A stretch of DNA of 64,000 nucleotides from Papaver somniferum (GCF_003573695.1 NC_039359.1:133511939-133575938), one strand, 5' to 3'; counted from the stretch's first letter, positions 48,191 to 60,687 are shown. The notes: generated by a model not told the origin, from the letters alone. A program made the numbers and translations.

Positions 48191-50100
48191 CACCTTTCAA
48201 AAAATTGAGCACCAAGGTGAGCATGCACATTCTAACACAACTAGATTGTGTTGAGTTGAACCTTGTCTTGTTCGTCACGAGTGGCTAAGACAAAATCATC
48301 ATTCTTGACCTCTTGCTTGGTTTGTTTTCTCTTGTTCCATCTCTTGTTTTTCTTCTTTGACTTGTGATGAAGAGTGTCATTATCACAACGTTTACTAGTA
48401 CAAGAGATTTTAGACATGATGTCTTTCTTTAGTCTTTCAAGAAAACTCTTATAATTATTGTCACCAACAATTAACTGCTGAGAGTCATTCTTGTGACTAA
48501 ATTTTGGCCTCTTCTTGGCTATAGATTACTTTGGGACCCATTTAGAGTTGGGTTTCGCAGGAGCATCTTTCTCCTTCATGCCATTAGGATCATTGTACTT
48601 TTGAATGTTTTCTGAAACACTTTTTCTCCAATTTGGAACATCAGATCTTGTCTTTCCATTTACAAAGTTATCTCTCTTTCTATATTCGGGTCTTTTATGA
48701 GATGACCTTGTCGAGCGATATGCAAAATTTGAACTATCATTATAATAATTCTTTTGCCTAAACTTAGGACAATAACGATCTGAGTTCTTATGAGGAGAAA
48801 ACTTATCCAATTCGTTTTATACAAAGGAAAGTGCATCTTGCATCTTACGAACTTTGCATCCTCATTGCAAGTGTCCTTTATCACCACAATAATAATAATG
48901 CTTAGTATAAATATACGAAGTATGAGTTTTAATGTTACCTTTTTGTGGATCATCTTGCATTGGAGCTCGACGAGTTTTTCTTCTTCTTCTTCTTCTTATC
49001 TTTGTTCAACGTTGTTGCTTTCTTGACATTAGCAAAAATGCCTTCTTTGATTACTGCTGGTTGAACACTATTATTAGGGTTGACAAACTTTTCTTCTTTA
49101 CAAGAAACATGAGCATCTTTGTCATCAGTGAAAGCCTCTGATTGAGAAGAATTTGGAGCTTTAACAAATTGTACCTCTTTGCTAATATTTGAAGCATCTA
49201 ATCCCTTACAGCCCAATCATCGTGTATCATGATGATTTCTACTTGCTTCTAACATTGAGGTTAACTTGTTTGAGCTTTCATTGGATATTTTAAGTTCCAA
49301 ATTTTCTTCTTTCAACGTCTTGATTTTATCAAGAGCACCGACTAGATCAGTCTCAAGGCGTTTTTCTCGTGAGAGATATACACCTTCTTTCTCTTCAAAA
49401 CTCTTTTGTTGAGAGTTAATCCTTGCATCGGATTCAACAAGTTTCTCTTCCAACAAGTGAATTTTTTTCAAGAGCAACATCACGCTCTTTCTCTAACAAT
49501 TTTGTTTGAGAGAGACTAGTACTGGCTTTTTCTTCAAGACTTTGTAGTTGTCGAGAATTAAACATTGCTTCTGATTCAACTTCTTTTCCGACAAAAACAA
49601 TTCTCTTCGAAGATTTTCACATTATAATTTCTTAGAATTTAGATCATTTGTACGATCCTTAAGAAGACATTCAGCGGTGATCGAACCACAATATTGTCCT
49701 TGAAAAACTTTTCTCAACTTCTTGTTCTATCGACATAGAGGAGTTAAGAGATCAATGACATCAGTAGTTTTGAGTTTATTCTTTCCCAAAAGCTTCAGTA
49801 TCTTGGGGTATTGTGAGATTTCATCATCCACATCTCGATCAATATTTGAGTCACCATCATCGGATATTTCATCCAATTGATTTTGTAGGCATAATTCCCA
49901 TTTATCACCAGTTTTTACATCATTAACAAGATGAACTTGTCTAGTAGATTCCATTTCATGAAGGTCTTCAGATATTGAATCGTAGATGCCATCATCAAGT
50001 GTTAATTCAAAACTCTTGATGTCTTGCTTTTAACTGAATCATTATCAGGTTCTATAAAAACCATTTTTAGATTCCAGTCTTATAGGTTGGATCGCACCAA
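48191..50100 (-). pseudogene. Element A gag-derived protein, second copy, uninterrupted by insertions
   Basis: Minus strand. From the right: acidic head (49727-49954, with WELCLQNQLDEISDDGDS), closely matching the head of element B gag; coiled coil (49217-49483, with ARINSQQKSFEEKEGVYLSR); a linker to a seven-Lys run (48950-49216); a zinc knuckle near 48870-48900 in which the first Cys is Tyr and a TGG is now TGA; then a basic Ser/Arg/Asn tail (48526-48810) ending with SKWVPK. At least three nonsense codons and two frame changes. No UBN2 gag core, protease, integrase or RT follows. It represents the same reduced gag as element B. Confidence 0.78.
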
Positions 50101-50132
50101 ACACAGATTGTTAGATATTTTCGTGTTTGCCT

Positions 50133-50144
50133 GCTCTGATACCA
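50133..50144 (-). promoter_or_regulatory. Element A primer binding site, second internal
   Basis: TGGTATCAGAGC on the minus strand, two bases from LTR 3. Confidence 0.85.
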
Positions 50145-50146
50145 AT

Positions 50147-52942
50147 TGAAAAGACGAGGATACCCAAATATACCTCAATCTAAAAAATTTACACCTATAA
50201 GTCCTTTCTCCGAAAGTGATTGTCTATGGACTGAGTCGAGACTATACAATTAATCGGTTAACACTTCGTGTGATCGTCTATGGATAAGAGATCGACACAA
50301 TACAACAACGAAGTATGTTTACTTAATAAGAGGTTCGGACTAAGCCAAATATAATAGGATTACTATCAAGTAAATAGGAATTAACGTTTGTGTATTTTAC
50401 TTCTAATTATAATAAAAACAATTATAATTGCGGAAATAGAAAAGTAAAAGACACAACAAGATTTTTTTAAAGAGGAAACCGCAATGTAGAAAAACCCCGG
50501 GATCTTGTCCAGAATTGAATACTCTCAGGATTAAGCCGCTATACAAAATCAAACAAACTTCGTATAGTTGAGACCAAGCAACTAAACCTATAGTTTACCT
50601 AGTTCCGTCTGTATTCCCACGCCTCAAACATGTAATAAGTCACGTACTTGGAAAAATTCCTTTGGTTCGTATTCCAAACACTAAAGGAACAACAAATCTG
50701 TTTGGTATCAACTCTTTTCAACCAAGTGATGTGAGTTCGACAAAAGGCTCTTCCGTTTATCACAATAAACTTTTTTGTCAGGTCCTTAGATCTATCTACT
50801 AACAATTACCGAAGTAATCGTCCAGATTTTGCAATCAATACTTTGAATCACAAAGAAACGTATTCATGTCGATCTACTCAACTAATCAATCCAATCTACC
50901 ACAAGGCTAAACTGATTATAGTTGGATCCTCTTTAACCGAAACAAGTATTGTGCACACTAAAGATTATGAACCCAAATCAGAAATCTTCAAAGTCTCATT
51001 TTTCTTCAAATCATCTTAGATCTTCAATAAACACCTGCACACAATCAACTTGAATCTCTTGTGATCAATCACGCACAGAACGGAGTCTGTTAACAATGTA
51101 TTATCACAAGACATCTTTAGAACTACAAACAGTCTAAAGATCCCCGTCGAAACTTCGATCTAGTTTGAGTGAATATTATATCAGAAGAGAAGATTCTCAA
51201 GCATAAAAGTACCAGGTCCAATCAAAGGTCAACAACTGTTAGTCAATCAAATCAATTGAAAACTTATCATAAACAGCAATTATCTAGTTTCCCACCAATG
51301 GTACTAATAGAGCTTCTCAATCCCAAATGATTCTTTAAACCGAGCGGTCGTAAGAGATTTCGCCTAATTAGGTTACTTTCCCCTCCAAATATGCGGCTCA
51401 ACCAGTAGCAACACAACTAGGTAGTTTTGATGGCCTGAGGATTAGTTTGCTAGAAATGCAAACTTTGGTATTTATAGACCAAAGAAGTTTGGACACCAAG
51501 GAATTTCCAAAACCGAAAATATTCTCAAGATATGTAATATATTCCAGATTTGGTTTCCATAATTCCTGGAAATGCTTTGTCCAAACATTGACCGAAAATC
51601 TCTTAGAAAATCTCCAATTAGTAAATGCACATTACCAATTTTCATTTTCCAAAAATAAAATTAAAAACCTTAATTAAAAGATTCTCAACTTATTTTTTCG
51701 ATTCGGGATTTTCCTTTAGCTATTAAGGAATATATTTGAACAACAAAAGATAAGCGTTACTGCACATGTTCAAAGTATGTCGACATCTTTACTTTGTAAG
51801 TTTTCTTTCATACTTACAATCTTGAAACCGATTTTCCACACTTCCAAACGAGTTTAGAATTGGTTCATATGACTTTCAAGAACTATGTGATTGATTAAGA
51901 ACACTCAATCACAAATCATGGGTTTCACGGTTCTACCAAAAAAAGTTTCGGTTCTACCTCCATGTGAGTATTTTTCATAGTCACGCTAGCTTTCCAAAAA
52001 TTCGGTTGACTAGGTACTAGGATCGGTTCGCCAAATACTTATGGTAACTACTTGTATTCGTTGCACATGTCCATAGGATCGGTTCCCCTTTCACTAAAAA
52101 CTTGTTGCACGTGTCCATAGGATCGGTTCCCCTACCTACTAAAAACGTGTTGCACCTCTTACAAGGATCGATTCCCCTCTTGTGATCGGTTGCATCTCTT
52201 CATAGGATCGGTACCCCTTTGCCTAGAGTTGGTCATACCAATAACACTAAATCGATCATACCATCTCAGGTGATTACTTAAGATCGGTTTCACTAATAAA
52301 AGTCATACCAATACAAAAGTCAGGCCTTGTGAATAGTTTTACCAAGAACATAAACAAGTCATGAGCGGCTATACTAATCACACATATTGGTAGTTCAAAA
52401 GATATGCAATGAATAACAATACCAATAAGCCTAGCGATTTCCCTTGAATTTACTTCCTTTAAACTAATGTAAAACATTATTTCCTATGATGAAATGTTCA
52501 CCTCATACCCATACATAATCACAATAGCATTCAAACGATTATGTCGATGTCTTATATACGAAGTTCAAAAGATAAGCATTATACTTTATATTGTATTCCT
52601 TAATGCTACGTCTAACTAGAGTGTAATCATTCGTGCTTCGCAGTTATGTTTTCAATATGCATGACTTGAAAGATACGTTAGGGAATGAAACAGGTCAAGT
52701 CAAATATCACTAACCTCAAGTGGAAGGATGATGTTGTCATTGTAGCTCCTTACTTCTTCACGTCTTCAAGTCTTAGCAATACTTGTAATGTCTCATATCC
52801 TAATACTTTCAAGCTAACCTATACGAGGTTGACTCTAGTACATAATCAAGCAACTCTTTAAATGAGTTTTGGTTCACTAAAATATGACAACCAAACTTGA
52901 CATACCAACGCTTGGTGGATTCAACCGAGCAATGATCTAACA
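50147..52942 (-). repeat. Element A LTR 3 (outer, 5')
   Basis: 2796 bp, followed directly by the gttat target duplication (52943-52947). At about 52440-52490 a patch of roughly 45 bp does not align with LTR 1 and LTR 2, which agree with each other there. Confidence 0.9.
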
Positions 52943-52947
52943 GTTAT

Positions 52948-53143
52948 AGCTACGGATCTTCAACAACATTGATGCTGAGTTGAACACATTCAGAATCATT
53001 GAAGTACTTGGAGCGACGAAGAATTCAAGGAATGTTGAAGAACCAAGGAAATCAAGCGTGTTGGATGAGAAGCTACAAAGTTTATTTATTTTGTAATTCA
53101 TATGTATTGATAGTTTTTCACTAAAATTGACAAAGGGGGAGAT
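52948..53143 (+). other. Element B 3' internal end and polypurine tract
   Basis: Resumes element B after element A. It matches the inverted end of C at 56772-56970 (agctacggatctt word). The polypurine tract AAAGGGGGAGA at 53132-53142 directly precedes the 3' LTR. Confidence 0.8.
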
Positions 53144-54433
53144 TGTTAGAGCACTTCTCGGTCGAACTCGCAAGCGTTGCTATCTCAAGATTGTTTGTCA
53201 AGTTTAGGTGATCAAAACTATAAGTATTGATTTCTAGTCTACTTATAGTTATGTCTTTGATTAGGATAGAATGTATGGTTGAGCTTTAGACTTCACGGCG
53301 TTCATCTATTGAATAGGAAGATCTACTGAGGAGAGCTTGAAGGAACTTCATCAACAAAAGGTATGTGAAGACTAAAATTTATCTATCACTCAGAAGTATA
53401 TTCTATTCTATATCCTATTGAGACTAAGTCGTATAGCTATGTAGACTTTTACATTATGCACATCTGATATTTCGAGCTGAGTTTAACTCGCTTATATCTT
53501 TCTCGAAATATGTGTTGGAAGCTTTTTGATTTAGCTACGTTCATAATTATTCTTGACCAGTTTAGTTGGAAATAATTTATGTTCTACCTGAGTTATGTCT
53601 GAGACGTCAGTTTGCGTACCCGTTTGCGAACTGTCAGACAAGACCAAAGTCCAAAACTTAAGTTTGCGTACCCGTTTGCAAACTAAATGGTGAAAGTTCT
53701 AAAATCGGTTAAGTATGATCTCATAATCATGAACAAATACATTTATAAATAAAAGAATGCAATCTTTGTAAACCGTGGCTTAATGTTCATGAATTGATTA
53801 TTGAATAAGTATTTTGTACAATCATGAATCAAATCTGATTTTATTTCGATTATGTATTGTATACTTCTATGAGAATATAAACAATTGAACAACTCTATGA
53901 GTAACACAATTAGGTTCATTTAATTATCATTTGATCTAGAAGTGTTAGACGAATGTGGTTAATACAAAAGTGTTCATATGGATAACTTCGGTTAACTATT
54001 GTTGAGCCATCTCAATATACATGTTTAGGTACGGTTACCCATATATAAATGAAGGTATATATCATTTGTGTGTAACAAGCTAAGACCATCTAACAATGGA
54101 GAGATATTGCTTTGGTTTTAAGCAAACTTAGCTTGAATCTTAAATTAGGATTTCATCTAACAGTGAATATTGATTGCTTTGTTTCTAAGCTATGAAACCC
54201 TGATTTGAAGACTATATAAGGGATAATCTCTAGCAACTGGGAAACCTAATCCCCACACCTCATGTGTGATACTAGTTGAGTACTAGAGTCAATTCAATTT
54301 TAACCTAAGTTTTTCCTAAAACCATTATAGGTTAATGACTTGAAGAATTCATTGGGATTCTGAAACCAGACCCAAATATTTTCTTTGTAGTTGCGTTTCT
54401 GATCTTACTTGTTCTATCGTATTGAATACTATC
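53144..54433 (+). repeat. Element B 3' LTR, first part
   Basis: Begins tgttagagcacttctcgg. It aligns with 12788-14437 except for a deletion of about 370 bp near 53582 relative to the 5' LTR. TATA box at 54213-54221. It is cut at 54433 by element C. Confidence 0.88.
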
Positions 54434-56771
54434 TGAAAAAGCGGGGGTCTAACAACACAACCCAATATTTCGATTAGCAATCTGTATGGACTAACTCCGA
54501 AACACTTACTAGAGAATCAACTAGACAGTCAGACTCAATCTAGATAAAAGTATCTCAAGGAGTTAATATCTCTCTCTTGTTTTGATTCACTCAAGCTAAT
54601 AGAAATCAGCGAGTCTATAATCAAACACAAGGAATAATTTGGACGGTACCAAAGATCAATGTCCAAGGATCAATAAATTTTAATCAACAACCAGAGGTAG
54701 GATTTCCAATTGATTGATTCAAACGCGCAACCTGTATTATTTCAATTATATAAACAAATATAATACATAAATAAAAATAACACAAACACTAGAATTTTGT
54801 TAACGAGGAAACCGCAAATGCAGAAAAACTCCGGGACCTAGTCTAGATTGAGTACACACTGTATTAAGCCGCTACAGACACTACCATACTCCAAGCTAAC
54901 TTCGGACTGGACTATAGTTGAACCCCAATCAGTCTCCCACTGATCAAAGGTACAGTTGTACTCCCTACGCCTCTGATCCCAGTAGGATACTGCGCACTTG
55001 ATTCCCTTAGCTGATCTCACCCACAACTAAGAGTTGCTATGACCCAAAATCGCAGGCTTTAACAATAAACAAATCTGTCTCACACAGACAAGTCTATAAA
55101 AGGATCAATCTGTCTCCCACAGAAAAACCCTAAAAGTTTTTGTTCCGTCTTTTGATAATAATCAAGGTGCACATGAACCAATTGATAATCCGGTCTTATA
55201 TTCCCGAAGAACAGCCTAGATTAATCAATCACCTCACAACAATCTTAACCGTATGGTAGCGAAACAAGATGTCGTGGAATCACAAACGATGAGACGAAGG
55301 TGTTTGTGATTACTTTTTATATCTTTCCTATCGGAGAATTCTCACGATCTCAAGCCAATCAATATGATTGTACTGTTATGATAGAAGATGCAAGATCAGA
55401 TCACACAACTACGATAAAAGTAGTATCGGTCTGGCTTCACAATCCCAATGAAGTCTTTAAGTCGTTAACCTGGTTTTAGAAGAAGAAAACCAAAGGTTAA
55501 AGGAGAAACGACTCTAGCACGTAAACTAGTATCACGCTTAAGGTGTGGGGATTAGTTACAAAGCAATCAGTATTCACCGTTAGATGAAAACCTGCTTTAG
55601 ATTCAAGATAATATTTCTCAACCGTTAGATCGAAAACTTAGCTTGTCATATACAAATGACTGTACGCTTCTAGGTTTGTTAATCGCACCCAAACGTGTAC
55701 ATTGTTGGTTCAACAATAGTCTACCCAAAGAGGTTAACCATATGAGTGATTCATACCAACCATGTTCTTCTTCACCATAACTAGTTCAATTGACTCAAAT
55801 GAACTAGTTAAGAGAGTTGTTCAATTGCAAGGAAATCTTATGTAACTACACAAGACACAATTGAATCAAAGATGATTTGATTCACTCGAATCGGTTCATG
55901 AAATTTAATAGCCACGGTTTGCAAATGCATTCCTTAGTCTTTTAAGATTAAGTTCAGAAATCATCTTTAGATATATAACCTTCTCAAGTTCGCAGACTAG
56001 GTTCGCGGACTTAAGACATCGGATAGAGTTTACAAACTCCAACAGAAATTATCGGGTTCGAGAACTACGCCGGTTCGCGGACTGGGTTCACGGACTTGGC
56101 TCACGCAAGTAGTTTGTCAACTCCAGCAGAAATTCTCGGGTTTGAGAACTTCGGCAGTTCGCGGACTTGGCACTTGCCATACTTCCGGTTCTCTTGATCA
56201 ACAAAGTTCGAAAACTTCATTTCAAGGAATCCATTGGTTATGTAATCTAATCTCTCATTCCAATCATTGAAATATTCTTAGAGGACGTTATATAGTTGTT
56301 ACACTATTTCTCGTCAAAGCAATTTTCAAAGTGATTGAAACATTCATGACTTTCGTCACTAGGTAAAGATAAACTTGGTCGAAGCGAAAAGCTTACCAAC
56401 ACATATTTCGAGATATAGATAGGCGAGGTATACTCGGCTCGAAATACCAAATGTGTATGATCTAGTCTATATATATAGCATACGACTTTTGTCTCAAAGT
56501 GTAGGAGATAGAATAGATATACTTTTGAGTGGAAGATAAGTTCAAGTCTCCACATATCTTTTTGTCGAGAAGTTCCACCAGTTCCTTGAGTAGATCTTCT
56601 ACTTGTATGATGAATCACCATGAAGTCCTTGAGCTCAACTACACTTACTATCCTAGTCCGAGACTTAGCTATAAGAGACTAGAAATCAAGATTTATTTTT
56701 TTGATCACTAACATTGACAAACATGCTTGAGATAGCAATGCATGCGAGTTTGACCGAGCAGTGCTCTAACA
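54434..56771 (-). repeat. Element C 3' LTR
   Basis: 2338 bp, starts TGAAAAAGCGGGGG and ends gtgctctaaca in plus reading. It lacks a stretch of about 66 bp present in the other LTR at 62388-62453, including the TATA box; the junction is at about 55553 between ttagtt repeats. Confidence 0.9.
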
Positions 56772-57621
56772 ATCTCCCCCTTTGTCAATTTTAGTGACAA
56801 AAATATCAATACATATGAAATACAAAAGAGATAATGAAACTTTAATAGCTCCTATTCCACATGTCTAATCTTCAACATTCCTCGAAATCTTCATCACTTC
56901 CAAGTACTCCAATGATCCCAAAGGTTGTAAGTTTAGCATCACCGTTGTTCAAGATCCGTAGCTATAACAATGAGAAAGCATTGGTCTCGATTGTTATACA
57001 GTGTCATAGTATTATTACATAGTGTCAAAGTCCAATTGTACCACAACTTCAACAATAATACTATGGTGATATGTATCACTCCCCCTTAGTCAATACTCCA
57101 TCTCACATGAAAACCACTCCCCCTTACACAATGATCCGAAAACCATATGTATTTGTAGTGTGAACTACATATTTATTCTCCCCCTTTTTGTCAATAAAAT
57201 TGGCAAAGGTACAAGAACGGGATCATAATGAAATTTCCGTAAGAGACATTTCATGACTGAGAGAAAGAAACACACATCATCTTATTTAGATGCAATCATA
57301 TAGCCGAAGCTAACAGCATTCATCAAGGAGTTTAAAGATACAAGATAACCCCTCTAAAATTCCACAGCCGCACACCCCTCAAGATATGACCATTAAGCAC
57401 AAGTTCAAAAGAATTCTCCCCCATTCGATGTCATTCCCAAGGGAACAACAACGAGCGACCTTAATTTCAAGAGAAACGAAGGATTTTGCCACACACAAAA
57501 GATGAGACTAACAAGACAGGAAACAACCCTACAGGAACTGAACTGAAGTAACCTACTGGAGTTTCAAACTCAATTGCCCAAAAGATAGAGATAAGCACAA
57601 GGGCAAGAGTTATATAAACTC
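56772..57621 (-). other. Element C polypurine tract and non-coding 3' region
   Basis: The minus strand AAAGGGGGAGAT abuts the LTR at 56772-56783; further tracts lie at about 57080, 57118 and 57178. These resemble the 3' region of element B. No coding frame. Confidence 0.7.
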
Positions 57622-59106
57622 TTAATAAACCAAAACAACACCAATAGACTGCCGCAAGTGTTGGAATGTAGCAGTGTCTAATGGTTTGGTAAGAATATCA
57701 GCCAATTGTTGTTCGGAAGGCACAAATTCCATACTTATGATACCGTTTTCATAAAGATCACGAATAAAATTGTACCTTATGTCAATGTGCTTTGTTTTTG
57801 AGTGCTCAACGGGATTCTCAGTGATTCGAATCGCACTAGAGTTATCACAGAAGATCTTCATTATTCCAGTATCAACTCCATAATTAGCTAGCATTTGTTT
57901 CATCCATAGGAGTTGAGTACAGCATGAACCAACAACAATATATTCTGCTGCACATGTAGACAGGGATTGAGAATTTTGTTTTTTGCTATGCCAAGCAACA
58001 AGATTCAGTCCTACGTAGTAGAAACCCCCTGATGTACTTTTTCTGTCCTCGACATATCCTGCCCAATCAGCATCTGAATATGCAGATAAATCAGTGTTAG
58101 TATCAAAAGTGTAAGATAAACCATACCCGGCAGTGTGATTAATATATCGAATGATCCTTTTTGCAGCTGCAAGATGAGATTCCTTTGGATTTTCCTGAAA
58201 CCTGGCACAACAACCAACACTAAAAGAAATATCAGGTCTAGTAGCTGTAAGATACAAAAGGCTACCAATAATAGATCGATACAACTTTTGATCCACTTTT
58301 GCTCCTTTCTCATCTCTATGTAGTTTACCACTGGTGGGCATAGGTGTTAATTTTGGAGAACACTTATTCAGGCCAAATCTTGTCACAAGATCACGAGCAT
58401 ACTTTTCTTGGGATAAGTAAATTCCATCCTTATGTTGTTGAATTTGTAATCCTAAGAAGAATTTTAATTCACCAACATTGCTCATTTCAAATTCCTTTGC
58501 AAGAGAGACTTGGAAGTCCTTTGCAAAAATTTCAGAAGTTGATCCATAGATGATATCATCTACATAGATTTTAGCAATAACATCATCTTTCCCACTCCAT
58601 TTGGTAAACAACGTTTTGTCAGCTCCGCCTCTTGAAAAACCTTTTCTAATGAGAGAATTAGTAAGTTTTTCAAACCAGGCTCTAGGTGCTTGTTTCAACC
58701 CATACAGTGTCTTTTTGAGTTTTAGCACATGATCTGGGAAATCAGGATTTTCAAACCCCTTTGGTTGAGCAACATAGACTTCTTCCTTTAAGATTCCGTT
58801 AAGGAACGAGGATTTTATATCCATTTGAAACAGCTTAACCTTAAGAAAACAAGCATGAGCTGACAAGAGACGAATGGACTCAAGGCGTTCCACAGGAGCA
58901 AAAGTCTCGTCAAAGTCAATCCCTTCAATCTGTGAATATCCTTGAGCGACAAGTCTAGCTTTGTTTCTGACAATCGTGCCAAATTCGTCAGACTTATTCT
59001 TGAATATCCATTTGGTACCAACAATATTGATATTGGAGGGACAAGGTACAAGTTCCCACACATCTTTCCTTTGAAATTGATTTAACTCTTCATGCATAGA
59101 GTTCAC
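57622..59106 (-). CDS. Element C reverse transcriptase-RNase H
   Basis: 494-codon open segment running to the natural pol end; its Met at 59106 is internal. RT: VGTKWIFKNK, KARLVAQGY, QMDIKSSFLNG, LYGLKQAPRAWFEKL, active-site YVDD at 181-184. RNase H: SDADWAG (344-350), AEY (387-389), CDN (420-422), and the ILTKPLD tail (471-477), so every catalytic residue is present. The order and wording are those of SIRE-type Copia elements. RT copies the element's RNA; RNase H digests the RNA strand. Upstream in the same frame is the integrase segment, separated by a TAA at 59191-59193. It is the best preserved gene of element C. Confidence 0.93.
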   Translation of the reverse strand: MNSMHEELNQFQRKDVWELVPCPSNINIVGTKWIFKNKSDEFGTIVRNKARLVAQGYSQIEGIDFDETFAPVERLESIRLLSAHACFLKVKLFQMDIKSSFLNGILKEEVYVAQPKGFENPDFPDHVLKLKKTLYGLKQAPRAWFEKLTNSLIRKGFSRGGADKTLFTKWSGKDDVIAKIYVDDIIYGSTSEIFAKDFQVSLAKEFEMSNVGELKFFLGLQIQQHKDGIYLSQEKYARDLVTRFGLNKCSPKLTPMPTSGKLHRDEKGAKVDQKLYRSIIGSLLYLTATRPDISFSVGCCARFQENPKESHLAAAKRIIRYINHTAGYGLSYTFDTNTDLSAYSDADWAGYVEDRKSTSGGFYYVGLNLVAWHSKKQNSQSLSTCAAEYIVVGSCCTQLLWMKQMLANYGVDTGIMKIFCDNSSAIRITENPVEHSKTKHIDIRYNFIRDLYENGIISMEFVPSEQQLADILTKPLDTATFQHLRQSIGVVLVY

Positions 59107-59190
59107 CCAAAAGGGATCGTTCAGAGCTTCATCAATATTTCTTGGTTCTACTTGCGAAAGATAACAACCAAAATTGCAAATATTTTGAAG

Positions 59191-59715
59191 TTATCCTCTA
59201 GTTTTAGCTGTAGAATCTCTTCCTCCAATAATACTGTTTAGATCATGATTCCTTTGAACACAGAGATGTCGTGGAGGAACACGTTCTTGTTCATCAGGGC
59301 TCCCTTGATCAGTGCTCTTCTCCTCGTCATTAGAAATGTCAGGATCAGTAACAGTTGGGATAACTTCAACTGATTCTGGAATTTCTTTGACTTTCTCAAT
59401 TGTCTCGGTTGGAGGCAATTCAGCAGGAGGATTATCCTGACGAAAGTTATTAAGGTCGTCGATGATAACATTAGCAGATTCCATCATGACTTGACTTATG
59501 AGATTAAGTACTCGAAAACCACGACTATCAGAAGCATAGCCAAGAAAGATACCTTCATCACTTTTGGTGTCGAATTTCCCTTTCTGTTCTCGATCTTTGA
59601 GAATATAACACTTACTTCCAAACACCTTGAGATAGTGTAGGTTGGGTTTCCTTCCATACCACAACTCATAAGGAGTGTTAAGGGTTCTAGACCGTAAATA
59701 CACACGGTTGATCAA
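59191..59715 (-). pseudogene. Element C integrase C-terminal part and linker
   Basis: 174 codons in frame with RT. It has PYELWYGRKPNLHYLKVFGS and the KGKFDTKSDEGIFLGY block that follow the catalytic core in copia integrases, then a Glu/Pro-rich linker before RT. The initial codon at 59715 is TTG and follows a nonsense TAA (59719-59721), so this is an internal segment. The stretch 59722-59910 in the same frame carries QANGVSERKN with the catalytic Glu. Confidence 0.87.
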
Positions 59716-59910
59716 ATATTATGCTGTGAAAATAGCTTCTCCCCAAAATCTTAAAGTTAAGTTTTTGTTATGGAGCATTACCCTGGCCATTTCCTGAATA
59801 TTTATATTCTTTCTTTCAGAAACTCCATTAGCTTGAGGAGTGATAGGTGGCGAGTATTGTTGAATAATCCCCAGTTCGTCACAGAATTCAAATACCTTTG
59901 TGTCTTTGAA

Positions 59911-60687
59911 TTACGTAACACGATCGCTTCTAATTTTCTTTAGTTTGCGACCTTTTTCGTTATGGATCCTTTTATTAATAATCTTGAATTCTCCAAGAGT
60001 TTCATTCTTATGAGATAAGAATGCAACCCAAGTGAATCTGGTGTAATCATCTACCATAACTAAAGCATACTTCTTGCCAGCAATCGTGGGTTGTTGAATT
60101 GGTCCGAAGAGATCCATATGAATTAAATCAAGTGGAGCTTTAGTGAGAATATCTCGAGATGCTTTGTGGTGAATTTTCGTTTGCTTACCATTTTGACAGG
60201 CACCACATATACCTTCAATCTTTGCATTGATTTTGGGAATGCCTCTAACAAGTTCTTTGTTAATGATCTTAGTTAAAAGGCGATAATTTATGTGACCAAA
60301 ACACTCATGCCAAAGATGTGTAGATTCCACCTTAGTCAAATTGCAACGATTGCTAAACTGAGTATCAAGTAGATAATAGTTGTTTTTACCACGAGTTCCT
60401 TGAAAAATTACTTTCCCAGTTTTATCAACAATGCCACATCCATTTGCATTGAAGACAACTCGATGGCCTTTGTTACAAATTTGACTAATAGAAAGAAGAT
60501 TAGCAGTCATACCTTTTACGTATACTACGTCATGGATTTCTGGAACACCGGGTAGTTTGATCGTTCCCTTATTGCTGATGTAGCAACAACTCTCATCTCC
60601 AAACGTTACATGACCTCCTTCATAGTTAATAGACGAAACAAACCATGTGAGGTCACCTGTCATGTGTCTACTACATCCACTATCAAG
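59911..60687 (-). pseudogene. Element C protease end and integrase N-terminal part
   Basis: The protease signature FLDSGCSRHMTG straddles the ATG at 60663; a TGA about 60688 lies just before it. The 250-codon segment continues with the pre-integrase region, the HHCC zinc site (His119, His124, Cys153, Cys156), and two catalytic aspartates, Asp184 in HMDLFGP and Asp247 in IRSD. A TAA at 59911-59913 follows three residues later, where relatives have a G-x-E-F block. Integrase would insert the DNA copy; here the catalytic triad is split by nonsense codons. Confidence 0.88.

Larger units (their letters stand above)
18975..52942 (-). mobile_element. Element A: tandem LTR-internal-LTR-internal-LTR SIRE-like element
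   Basis: Three LTRs (18975-21761, 43434-46086, 50147-52942) separate two internal regions of nearly equal length, about 4.07 kb for the first once the nested G1 and G2 are removed and 4.06 kb for the second. Both internals run minus, each with a primer site at its right LTR and a polypurine tract at its left LTR. The 5-bp target duplication gttat (18970-18974 and 52943-52947) is exact and flanks the whole array; none flanks the middle LTR. So the dimer occupies one insertion site in B. It carries only a gag-derived frame and no pol. Confidence 0.88.
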
